Source: Hydrogenophaga intermedia | GTDB lineage: Bacteria; Pseudomonadota; Gammaproteobacteria; Burkholderiales; Burkholderiaceae_C | Reading direction: 5' to 3' | Assembly (NCBI RefSeq): GCF_000723405.1 | Contig: NZ_CCAE010000027.1 | Coordinates: forward strand, 1 to 56,755 | Length of the DNA stretch: 56,755 bases | In this document: piece after piece, positions 43,126 to 50,389 of the stretch | Position numbering within the stretch: position 1 is the stretch's first letter | Layout of the letters: every line of letters starts with the position of its first letter | Notes under the pieces: model-generated | What the model saw: the letters and a program-made list of their open reading frames with translations, nothing else | What the model was told of the DNA's origin: nothing | The model's database searches: none | Translations under genes and position numbers: made by a program

Positions 43126-44568
43126 ATGCGCACCGATGCCCCCGATCGCCCGCAGCCCCTGCCTCCCGCCCGCTGGTGGTTCGCCCTGTCCTGGCTGTGC
43201 GCGCTGACGCTGCTCGCGTTGGTGGGCTGCAGCAGCCTGCCGCCGCGCGAACCGCCGCTGGCGCAGGCCGGCGGACAAGGCCTGGTCACGGTGCGCGGTG
43301 CCGACGGCGTGGTGGCCGGCGCGCAGAAGCGTCAGACCCTGCAGCAGCTAGGCAACGAGGGCCGGCACGAACTGCTGCGCCACCACCTGCGCACCCTCAC
43401 GCAGACCGGCGACGCCGACCTCTACCGCGGCAACCGAACGAAATTGCTGGTCGACGGCCCGGCCACCTTCGCGGCCATGAAGGCCGCGATCGCCAAGGCG
43501 CGCTCGCGCGTGCTGCTGGAGAGCTACATCTTCGAGGACCAGGGCGTCGCCGCCGAGATCGCCGACCTGCTGCTGCAGCGCGCCGCCGATGGCGTGACGG
43601 TGGCGGTGATCTATGACGCGGTGGGCTCCATCACCACGCCGACGGAGTTTTTCCAGCGCCTCACCGACGGCGGCGTGGCCGTGTGCGAGTTCAACCCCAT
43701 CAACCCTGCGCGGCGCCCTGGCTACTGGGGCATCACCCACCGAGACCACCGCAAGCTGCTGGTGGTTGACCAGCAGGTGGCGTTCACGGGCGGCATCAAC
43801 ATCAGCCGCGTCTACGGTTCGGGCTCGGCGTCCTGGCGGCGCTCGGCGCGCACATCGGGCGGCGCGCCGATCGACGATGGCTGGCGCGACACGCAGATCG
43901 AGATGCGCGGACCGGTGGTGCCCGCGCTGGCAACGGTGTTCGAGGCCACCTGGCGCGAACAGGGCTGCAAGGGCGAACTGGGCGGGACGCCCGACCAGCC
44001 GCTGGCGGCCGAACCGGGCGATCGCGTGGTGAAGATCCTGGCGAGCGATCCGCGCGATGAGACCAACCGCATCTACACCGCGCTGATCGCTGCCATCGAC
44101 GCGGCGCAGGTCGAGGTGCACATCTCGATGGCCTATTTCGCGCCGGGGCAGGTGTTCGTTCAGGCGCTGTGCGACGCGGCGCGGCGCGGGGTGTCGGTGG
44201 AGCTCGTGCTGCCAGGGCGCAGCGACTCGTCACTGGTGCTGCACGCCGGGCGCTCGTACTACACGCAACTGCTGCAGGCAGGCGTGCAGATTCACGAGAT
44301 GGACTTGGCGGTGATGCACGCCAAGACGGCGGTGATCGACGGCGTGTTCTCCACCGTGGGATCGAGCAACCTGGACTGGATCAGCTTCGTCGCCAACAAC
44401 GAGCTCAACGTGATCGTGCTGGGCGAGGAGTTCGGCGGGCAGATGAACGCGCTCTTCGAGCGCGACCGCAAGGACTCGCGCGCCGTGACGCTGGAGGCAT
44501 GGGAGCGCCGCGGCCTGGGCGGACGCCTGATGGAGGGCGTGGGGCGGCTGTTCGAGCGGTGGCTGTGA
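43126..44568 (+). CDS. Phospholipase-D-type cardiolipin synthase, predicted lipoprotein
   Basis: A 480-residue member of the phospholipase D superfamily with two HxKx4D motifs: HRKLLVVD followed by FTGGINI, and HAKTAVID followed by TVGSSN. ATG 43126 gives an N-terminal membrane segment with a possible lipobox (CALTLLALVGC); an earlier in-frame ATG (43072) is less likely. Two HKD motifs indicate a cardiolipin synthase (ClsB/ClsC-like) working at the membrane. Membrane remodelling fits the surrounding envelope-stress genes. Confidence 0.85.
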   Translation: MRTDAPDRPQPLPPARWWFALSWLCALTLLALVGCSSLPPREPPLAQAGGQGLVTVRGADGVVAGAQKRQTLQQLGNEGRHELLRHHLRTLTQTGDADLYRGNRTKLLVDGPATFAAMKAAIAKARSRVLLESYIFEDQGVAAEIADLLLQRAADGVTVAVIYDAVGSITTPTEFFQRLTDGGVAVCEFNPINPARRPGYWGITHRDHRKLLVVDQQVAFTGGINISRVYGSGSASWRRSARTSGGAPIDDGWRDTQIEMRGPVVPALATVFEATWREQGCKGELGGTPDQPLAAEPGDRVVKILASDPRDETNRIYTALIAAIDAAQVEVHISMAYFAPGQVFVQALCDAARRGVSVELVLPGRSDSSLVLHAGRSYYTQLLQAGVQIHEMDLAVMHAKTAVIDGVFSTVGSSNLDWISFVANNELNVIVLGEEFGGQMNALFERDRKDSRAVTLEAWERRGLGGRLMEGVGRLFERWL

Positions 44569-44577
44569 ACGCGCCTT

Positions 44578-45210
44578 CTACTGAATCAAGCCGTTCTTCA
44601 GCGCGTAGTACGTCAGCTCGCTGTTGCTGGTGAGCTTGAGCTTCTCCAGCACGCGCGTGCGGTAGGTGCTCACCGTTTTCACGCTCAGGAACATGGCCTC
44701 GGCCATGGCGCCCACGGTCTCGCCTTTGGCCAGGCGCAGGAACACCTGCAGTTCACGCTCGGACAGTTGCTCGTGCAGCGGCCGCTCGGCGTCACCCACG
44801 GCGTTGTCGGCCAGCAGCTCGGCCACCGACGGGCTGATGTAGCGCCGCCCCCGCGCCACCAGACGGATGGCGTTGACGATTTCCTCGGGCTCGCATTCCT
44901 TGTTGAGGTAGCCGCTGGCACCGTAACGCAGCAGCGTGGTGGCGTACTGCGCCTCGGGGAAGCCGCTGAGGATGAGCACGGGCAGATCGGGAAAGCGCGC
45001 CTTGATGGCCTGCAGCGCGTCCACGCCGCTGTGGTCGGGCATGGAAATGTCCATCAGCAGCACGTCCACCTCGCCGCCGCGCACCAGATCGAGCGCCTCG
45101 CGGCCGTTGTTCGCTTCGCCCGTGACCTTCAGGTCCACGTGCTCGCCGAGGAACTGACGCAGGCCGGACCGCACGATTGCGTGGTCGTCGACGATGCCTA
45201 CCTTGATCAT
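44578..45210 (-). CDS. NarL/FixJ-type DNA-binding response regulator
   Basis: A 210-residue two-domain regulator. The receiver has the acidic pair VDDH (8-9), phospho-acceptor D54 (LLMDISMPD) and conserved Lys in YLNKECEPEE; the C-terminal LuxR helix-turn-helix is LSERELQVFLRLAKGETVGAMAEAMFLSVKTVSTYRTRVLEKL. ATG 45210 matches the family start, though no Shine-Dalgarno precedes it. No kinase is adjacent; the tandem kinases at 47186-49968 are the nearest candidates. It is convergent with cls and divergent from csbD. Confidence 0.93.
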   Translation of the reverse strand: MIKVGIVDDHAIVRSGLRQFLGEHVDLKVTGEANNGREALDLVRGGEVDVLLMDISMPDHSGVDALQAIKARFPDLPVLILSGFPEAQYATTLLRYGASGYLNKECEPEEIVNAIRLVARGRRYISPSVAELLADNAVGDAERPLHEQLSERELQVFLRLAKGETVGAMAEAMFLSVKTVSTYRTRVLEKLKLTSNSELTYYALKNGLIQ

Positions 45211-45277
45211 GGGGGGTTCTCGTGGTGAAGGAAGCGACGCATTTTGGCAGGCCTGCGGCGCCATGCGCGTCGGACGC

Positions 45278-45369
45278 CTCCTACACAACCCCAGGCTGGC
45301 ATCGGCGCAGTCCTACACACGCGCGGCGAGCCGCCCGACATCGTCCGCGGCCACGATTTCCTACAGTGA
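45278..45369 (+). promoter_or_regulatory. Three TCCTACA motifs in the csbD control region
   Basis: Direct copies CTCCTACA (45278), GTCCTACA (45310) and TTCCTACA (45358) lie in the 251-bp gap between the response regulator and csbD. The first two are 32 bp apart, three helical turns. The third merges into CTACAGTGA (45361-45369), whose start is exactly 51 bp after GTCCTACA, as upstream of the DUF1328 gene. Confidence 0.6.
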
Positions 45370-45461
45370 CTCCACGGCTCGACGCCATGCGCAGCAGCCG
45401 ACGCCCCTCACCCGATGGGCGTGTCCAAAACGGCACAACGCCAACCACCAAGGAGCCACAC

Positions 45462-45704
45462 ATGAACTGGGATCGCATCGAAGGCAATTGGAAGCAGATC
45501 AAGGGCAAGATGACCGAGCAGTGGGGCAAGCTCACCGACGACGACCTCGACGTCGTGGCCGGCCGCCGCGATCAACTCGCCGGCAAGATCCAGGAACGCT
45601 ATGGCATTGCCAAGGACGAAGCCGAAAAGCAGGTCGCCGCTTGGGAACGCACCGTAAGCGACGACTGGTTCGACCCCCCGGGCAGCCCGCGTCGCCCGCA
45701 CTGA
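45462..45704 (+). CDS. CsbD family general-stress protein
   Basis: An 80-residue hydrophilic protein opening MNWDRIEGNWKQIKGKMTEQWGKLTDDD, the CsbD signature, with a second IQERYGIAKDEAEKQVAAWER helix. AAGGAG precedes ATG 45462. CsbD proteins are abundant under general stress in many bacteria, with unknown mechanism. It starts a plus-strand series of csbD and two BON genes. Confidence 0.93.
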   Translation: MNWDRIEGNWKQIKGKMTEQWGKLTDDDLDVVAGRRDQLAGKIQERYGIAKDEAEKQVAAWERTVSDDWFDPPGSPRRPH

Positions 45705-45740
45705 CGCACTGACCACGGCGCACCATCCCCTTCACCTTCC

Positions 45741-45762
45741 GGACCGGCCACCGCGCCGGTCC
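45741..45762 (+). repeat. Stem-loop between csbD and the first BON gene
   Basis: GGACCGG-N8-CCGGTCC is a perfect 7-bp stem in the 77-bp gap. There is no T-run, so mRNA stabilisation or partial attenuation is more likely than termination. Confidence 0.45.
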
Positions 45763-45781
45763 CTACGAGAGGAAACCCATC

Positions 45782-46255
45782 ATGAAACCGAGTACCCGAT
45801 ACACCACCCTCGCCGCCGCCATCCTCGCCTCCACGCTGGTCGTGGCCTGCGGTGAACGTGAAGACGCCACCGTGGGCGAACGCCTCGACGGCACGGTGAA
45901 CGAGGCCCAACAGGCCGGCAGCGAGATGCGAGAGGACGCGCGGCAGGCCGGCACGGAAATGCGCGAAGACGCCCGCCAGGCCGGCCAGGACATTCAGGCC
46001 GCCGGCAAAGAAGCCGCCGACACCATCGCCCGCGATGCCGCCGACGCGAGCATCACCGCCAAGGTGAACGCCGCCCTGGCCGCCGACACGCAACTGAGCG
46101 CCCTCGCCATCGATGTGGACACCTCCAATGGCCAGGTCGAACTCAAGGGCACCGCCCCCACCGCCGCGGCCAAGGATCGCGCCACCACCCTCGCCGCCGC
46201 CGTTGAAGGCGTGGTGAAGGTCGACAACCGACTCACCGTCGAAGCCACGAGCTAA
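45782..46255 (+). CDS. BON-domain lipoprotein with MREDARQAG repeats
   Basis: A 157-residue lipoprotein: lipobox LVVAC (Cys23), then an amphipathic segment with two copies of EMREDARQAG (near 43-64) and a third degenerate one, probably coiled coil, then a C-terminal BON domain (about 85-155: DASITAKVNAALAADTQLSALAIDVDTSNGQVELKGTAP). BON domains bind membranes and help keep the outer envelope intact (OsmY-like). A GAGAGGAAA Shine-Dalgarno precedes ATG 45782. Confidence 0.9.
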   Translation: MKPSTRYTTLAAAILASTLVVACGEREDATVGERLDGTVNEAQQAGSEMREDARQAGTEMREDARQAGQDIQAAGKEAADTIARDAADASITAKVNAALAADTQLSALAIDVDTSNGQVELKGTAPTAAAKDRATTLAAAVEGVVKVDNRLTVEATS

Positions 46256-46288
46256 TAAACACCCCCCGAGCAACAACAGGAGATTTCC

Positions 46289-46609
46289 ATGATTTCCAGC
46301 AAACTGACTCACGCCGTTCTGGCCGCCTCGGCCGCCCTGATGGTGGTCCAGGTCACCGGCTGCGCCGTCGCACGCGACCAGCAGACCGTGGGCTCCTACA
46401 TCGACGACACGACCATCACCACCCGCGTGAAGGCACGTTTCGCCGAAGACCCGGCGGTGAGCGCGATGTCGCTCAACGTCGAGACGCTCAAGGGCACGGT
46501 GCAGCTGTCGGGCTTCGCCAAGTCGGAAGCCGAGCGCAACGCCGCCGGCCGCCTGGCGGCAAACACCCCGGGCGTGAAGTCGGTGAAGAACGACATCGTC
46601 GTTCGCTGA
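46289..46609 (+). CDS. BON-domain lipoprotein, short form
   Basis: A 106-residue lipoprotein with lipobox VTGC (Cys25), followed by a single BON domain (IDDTTITTRVKARFAEDPAVSAMSLNVETLKGTVQLSGFAKSEAERNAAGRLA). It is 33 bp after the first BON gene with AGGAG before ATG, so likely in one transcript with csbD. It lacks the repeat region of its neighbour. Confidence 0.9.
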   Translation: MISSKLTHAVLAASAALMVVQVTGCAVARDQQTVGSYIDDTTITTRVKARFAEDPAVSAMSLNVETLKGTVQLSGFAKSEAERNAAGRLAANTPGVKSVKNDIVVR

Positions 46610-46636
46610 CCCCGCTGCGGGGCTTCCCCCGCTCCA

Positions 46637-46652
46637 GTAGGACGTGTCCTAC
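46637..46652. promoter_or_regulatory. Perfect palindrome GTAGGACGTGTCCTAC upstream of the second response regulator
   Basis: Two inverted GTCCTAC half-sites separated by 2 bp, 108 bp before the regulator start. It is the symmetric form of the motif seen singly at csbD, the DUF1328 gene and the 50271 site. NarL-type regulators commonly bind inverted heptamers with a 2-bp gap. Confidence 0.65.
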
Positions 46653-46759
46653 AACACAATCAGCGGACAGGAGGCCCCGGCGGGCACGCGATCACGGCAT
46701 GATGGCCGTGTTCGCGCTTCACCCGCCGAACCCTTGCCCGCCAACGCCCCCATCGCTCC

Positions 46760-47173
46760 GTGTCTCCGCTTCGCACTTTCATCGTCGAGGACAACAAGGT
46801 CATCTACGACAATCTGGTGTCCACGCTCCAGGAGCTGGCCAACGTCGAGGTGATCGGGCACGCCCGCAACGAGACGGAAGCGGTGAACTGGCTCAGCAAG
46901 GTCAACGCCGACGACGCCCGCTTCGACCTCATGATCGTGGACATCTTCCTCCTCACCGGCTCGGGCCTGGGCGTGCTCAAGGCCGCGCAGGACGCCCACC
47001 TGCCGGGCCGGCGGGTGGTGCTCACGAACTACGCCACCCCCGACATCCGCAAGCGCTGCGCCCAACTCGGTGCCGACCGCGTGTTCGACAAGTCTTGCGA
47101 ACTCGAGGACCTGATCAGCTACTGCGAGCGCATCTCCGACGGTTCGGCCACCGCCCCTGGCGATCTGCAATAA
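46760..47173 (+). CDS. Receiver-only response regulator
   Basis: A 137-residue CheY-like receiver without an output domain: acidic pocket E10-D11, phospho-acceptor D61 (LMIVDIF), T/S switch position in VVLTN (T89) and Lys111 (FDKSCELED). GTG 46760 is the first start giving a full receiver; no Shine-Dalgarno is clear. It is 12 bp upstream of the first kinase, so it is likely a phosphate sink or relay for the tandem kinases. Confidence 0.85.
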   Translation: MSPLRTFIVEDNKVIYDNLVSTLQELANVEVIGHARNETEAVNWLSKVNADDARFDLMIVDIFLLTGSGLGVLKAAQDAHLPGRRVVLTNYATPDIRKRCAQLGADRVFDKSCELEDLISYCERISDGSATAPGDLQ

Positions 47174-47185
47174 GGCGCGGCAGCC

Positions 47186-48589
47186 ATGCCGACGCCCGCC
47201 CCCAGCCCCTGGCGCCAGGCCCTCTGGCGCACGCCCCTGGCTGTGGGCCTGGCGGCACTGCTGGCCATGGGCGTGTTCATCGGGGCCGAGTGGACCTACC
47301 AGCGCGCGCTGGAATCGCTGGTGAACCTGGGGGGCCGCGACACCGCGCGCAACGCCCTGCAGACCGTGATGCGGCGCCTGCTCGACATCGAGACCGCGCA
47401 GCGCGGCTACCTGCTCACCGGCAGGGTGCAGTACCTGGCGCCTTACCAGGCCGCGCGGGGCGACCTGATCAACGCCATCGGCCGGCTGCACGAACACTAC
47501 CGTGGCGACCCCGAACTCAGCCGCCTGGTCGAATCCCTGGAAGAAACCGCGCTGCAGAAGGTGTCGGAGGCGGCCGAGACCATCTCGCTCTACGACGCCG
47601 GCTCGCACGACGCCTGGCGCGGTCTGATGCTGACCGACATCGGGCGCGAAAAGATGGAGTCGGTGCGTCGCATGGCCGACGTGCTGCTGGGCAACGAGGA
47701 GCGCCGCATCGCGCGCGAACGCGCCGCCATCTACCGCACGCTGGAAGTGGGCCGCCTGGGCGTGCACGGCCTGGCGCTGCTGAGCCTGCTGGCCTACGTG
47801 TTCTTCCTGCGCAGCAACGCCGAGCTGCAGGCCAGCCAGGCGGCGCACGCGCGGCAGTTGCAGGCCGAGCGCGACACCCTGGAGCAGCAGGTGCGCCAGC
47901 GCACGGAGGAGCTGAACCTGCTCAACCTGGGACTGCAGGAACTGCGCGAGGGCGAGCGCGGCGGCCTGGCACGTGCCCTGCACGACGACCTGGGCGCCCT
48001 GCTCACCACCGCCAAGCTCGACCTCACGCGGCTGCGCCACGCCCTGCCCACCGCCAGCGCCGACGTGAGCGCGCGCCTGCAGCACCTGAACGCCACGCTG
48101 GACCAAGGCATTGCCACCAAGCGCCGGCTGATGGAAGGCCTGATGCCCTCCACTCTGCAGAACCTCGGCCTGCAGGCGGCGCTGGAGCAGCGGGCCGATG
48201 AGCTGCATGAGCGCATCGGCGTGGCGGTCGAGCTCGACCTGCAGGCACTGGAACTCGAGTCCTCCATCCGGCAGGCGCTCTTCGCCGTGGCGCAGGGAGC
48301 GCTGTCCAACGTGGAACGCCACGCTGGCGCCAGCCGCGTGTCGCTGAGGCTGACCAGCGAGAACGGCACCGTCATGTTGGCGGTGGCCGACAATGGCCGC
48401 GGCTTCGTGGACGGCGGCGGATCGAACTCGGGGCGGGGCCTCAAGCTCCTGCGCCACCGCATCGAATCCCTGGGTGGCACCTTCACCGTATTCAGCGCGC
48501 CCGACGATGGCACCCGCGTCGAGGTGCGCCTGCCCGAACGCCATGCCCACGCCGCGCCAGCGGCACCGATGGAGAACCCACGCGCATGA
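47186..48589 (+). CDS. Membrane histidine kinase, CHASE3-like sensor (first of tandem pair)
   Basis: A 467-residue sensor kinase. Membrane segments at about 16-34 and 191-208 flank an extracytoplasmic helical domain with the CHASE3-like sequence LDIETAQRGYLLTGRVQYLAPYQAA. A coiled linker leads to a HisKA_3 domain with H266 (RALHDDLGALLTTAKL) and an ATPase domain (GALSNVERHAGASRV; VADNGRGF). The HDDLG phospho-acceptor type pairs with NarL/FixJ regulators, as at 44578-45210. Its end overlaps the next kinase by ATGA. Confidence 0.9.
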   Translation: MPTPAPSPWRQALWRTPLAVGLAALLAMGVFIGAEWTYQRALESLVNLGGRDTARNALQTVMRRLLDIETAQRGYLLTGRVQYLAPYQAARGDLINAIGRLHEHYRGDPELSRLVESLEETALQKVSEAAETISLYDAGSHDAWRGLMLTDIGREKMESVRRMADVLLGNEERRIARERAAIYRTLEVGRLGVHGLALLSLLAYVFFLRSNAELQASQAAHARQLQAERDTLEQQVRQRTEELNLLNLGLQELREGERGGLARALHDDLGALLTTAKLDLTRLRHALPTASADVSARLQHLNATLDQGIATKRRLMEGLMPSTLQNLGLQAALEQRADELHERIGVAVELDLQALELESSIRQALFAVAQGALSNVERHAGASRVSLRLTSENGTVMLAVADNGRGFVDGGGSNSGRGLKLLRHRIESLGGTFTVFSAPDDGTRVEVRLPERHAHAAPAAPMENPRA

Positions 48590-49968
48590 GCCTCATCAAG
48601 TCGTCGCTGGAGCGCGCCGCACGCACCCGCTGGGTGATGCCTCTGATCGTGGCCCTGGCCATCGTGGTCATGGCCATCAACGAGAGCAGCTACCGGCATT
48701 CGAGCAGTTCGCTCAAGCAGGGCATCGCGCTCACCGACGCCCGCATGCAGGCCGCGCGCACGCTGCAGGCCCTGACCGACGCCGAGACGGCGGCGCGCGC
48801 CTTCATCGCCAGCGGCAACCCGGGCGACCTGGCCAACTACCGCGCGGCCGTGCGCGACATGGCCATCGTGCGTCCGGGGGCCTTCGAATGGCTCGTCCAG
48901 CTCGACCCGCAGCGCAAGGCCTCCATCGACACCGTGCGCCAGCGCGTGGTGGAGCGCAACGCCATGCTGGCGCTGTGGGTGGAGATGACCGAGAAAGGGC
49001 AGAACACGCAGGCCCAGGTACTCGCCAGCGGCGAACACGGGCGTCAGCTCTACGCCGACCTGCGCGAGGAGTTCGACGGCGTGCTGGAGCGCGCCAGCGC
49101 CATCCAGGGCAAGGCGCGCACCTCGCTGCGCGACGCCATTCTGATCAACCGCGTGGCACTGCACGGGCTGGTGCTGATCTCGCTGCTCGCGCTGGGCCTG
49201 TTCATGCGCCAGATTCGCGAGTCCGACGAGCGCAAGGCGCAGGACGCCGCGCGCAAGGCCGAGGAAAACGAACGCCTGGCTCAGCAGGTGGCCCTGCGCA
49301 CCACCGCGCTGCGCAATCTGGCGGGTCACCACGTGAACGCGCGCGAGGACGAGCGCGGCCGCGTGGCGCGCGAACTGCACGACGAAATGGGCGGCCTGCT
49401 CACGGCGATGAAGCTGGAGTTGGCGCGCCTGCGCCGCGTGCCGGACCTGCCCGACGCGGCCAAGGACCGCCTGGCCGGCCTCGACCAGCGCGTCAACGAA
49501 GGCATCGCGGTCAAGCGCCGCATCATCGAGCACCTGCGGCCCTCTTCGCTCGACCAGCTCGGCCTGGTCCCCGCGTTGGAGATGCTGTGCCAGGAGGCCG
49601 CGGGCCGGCTGGGCATTCCGGTGCACACGCAGTTCTCACCGGTGGCGCTCTGCAAGGACTCCGAACTCACGGTCTACCGGCTGGTGCAGGAGTCGCTGAC
49701 CAACGTAAGCAAGTACGCCCAGGCGCGCGAGGTCTGGGTGACGCTGGAACAGGCCGGCGACACGGTGCGTGTCACGGTGCGGGATGACGGCCGGGGATTC
49801 GACGTGGACGACGTGCCCGCCGGCCACCACGGGCTGCTGGGCATGCGGGTGCGCGTCGAGTCGCACGCGGGGCAGTTGCACATCGCCAGCGCGGCGGGAC
49901 AGGGCACCCGTGTGGAAGCCGAACTGCCCGCCCGGCCGCCCGAACCCACGGACCCGCCGCCCGCCTGA
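48586..49968 (+). CDS. Membrane histidine kinase, second of tandem pair
   Basis: A 460-residue paralogue of the preceding kinase: membrane segments at about 17-32 and 190-206, extracytoplasmic CHASE3-like domain (ALTDAETAARAFIASGNPGDLANYR), HisKA_3 domain with H265 (ARELHDEMGGLLTAMKL) and ATPase domain (ESLTNVSKYAQAREV; RDDGRGFD). The domain plan is the same but residue identity is moderate, pointing to an old duplication. Translationally coupled to the first kinase. Confidence 0.9.
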   Translation: MSLIKSSLERAARTRWVMPLIVALAIVVMAINESSYRHSSSSLKQGIALTDARMQAARTLQALTDAETAARAFIASGNPGDLANYRAAVRDMAIVRPGAFEWLVQLDPQRKASIDTVRQRVVERNAMLALWVEMTEKGQNTQAQVLASGEHGRQLYADLREEFDGVLERASAIQGKARTSLRDAILINRVALHGLVLISLLALGLFMRQIRESDERKAQDAARKAEENERLAQQVALRTTALRNLAGHHVNAREDERGRVARELHDEMGGLLTAMKLELARLRRVPDLPDAAKDRLAGLDQRVNEGIAVKRRIIEHLRPSSLDQLGLVPALEMLCQEAAGRLGIPVHTQFSPVALCKDSELTVYRLVQESLTNVSKYAQAREVWVTLEQAGDTVRVTVRDDGRGFDVDDVPAGHHGLLGMRVRVESHAGQLHIASAAGQGTRVEAELPARPPEPTDPPPA

Positions 49969-49978
49969 GCCGGTGCCC

Positions 49979-50149
49979 TCAGGGCCAGGACAGCATGTCC
50001 GTGGCGGCCTCGCTGAGTTCCGCGACGGCCCGGAGGAAGTGGCGCTCGGGCTCGGCGCCTGGGTGCGACACCGCGGCCACCACCGCAATCACCAGGGTCG
50101 CGAGATACGCCACGATGGCGGAAACGGCGCTGTACAGGACGCTGTGCAT
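49979..50149 (-). CDS. Small membrane protein (56 residues), unknown family
   Basis: Reads MHSVLYSAVSAIVAYLATLV at the start, with one hydrophobic helix (about 4-27) and an acidic amphipathic tail ending ATDMLSWP. A strong Shine-Dalgarno GAGGAG lies 5 nt before ATG 50149, the best evidence that it is a gene. It is convergent with the second kinase (10 bp between stops) and has a GTCCTACA copy 122 bp upstream of its start. No family recognised. Confidence 0.6.
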   Translation of the reverse strand: MHSVLYSAVSAIVAYLATLVIAVVAAVSHPGAEPERHFLRAVAELSEAATDMLSWP

Positions 50150-50270
50150 TGGGGCTCCTCCGTGCGCGGGCCGGGTGCTGGGCGCTTGGCATCTCCGGCC
50201 GCAAGGCCCCACTGTAGGCAGGGGTGCGGGCGCGCCCGGCCGGACAAAGGCGTCTCGGAGCGTCAGCGCA

Positions 50271-50278
50271 GTCCTACA
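50271..50278. promoter_or_regulatory. GTCCTACA motif between the small membrane protein and pyk
   Basis: GTCCTACA in the context GCAG-GTCCTACA-like CGCAGTCCTACAACAC, very similar to the second csbD copy (CGCAGTCCTACACAC). It lies 122 bp from the small-protein start and 112 bp from pyk. A -10-like GATAAT at 50331-50336 could serve pyk. Confidence 0.5.
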
Positions 50279-50389
50279 ACACCGGCACCACACCGTGCCC
50301 CGCGTGTAACCACGCCGAAATCGCTTCATGGATAATTGAAACCAAATTACATGCCCGCCGGTGTTCCGGCCCCTCAGGAGACTGCGTCC

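Noticed and set aside
46610..46622. CCCCG-CTG-CGGGG hairpin after the second BON gene as a terminator
   Set aside because: Only a 5-bp stem with a 3-nt loop and no T-run; too weak to call.
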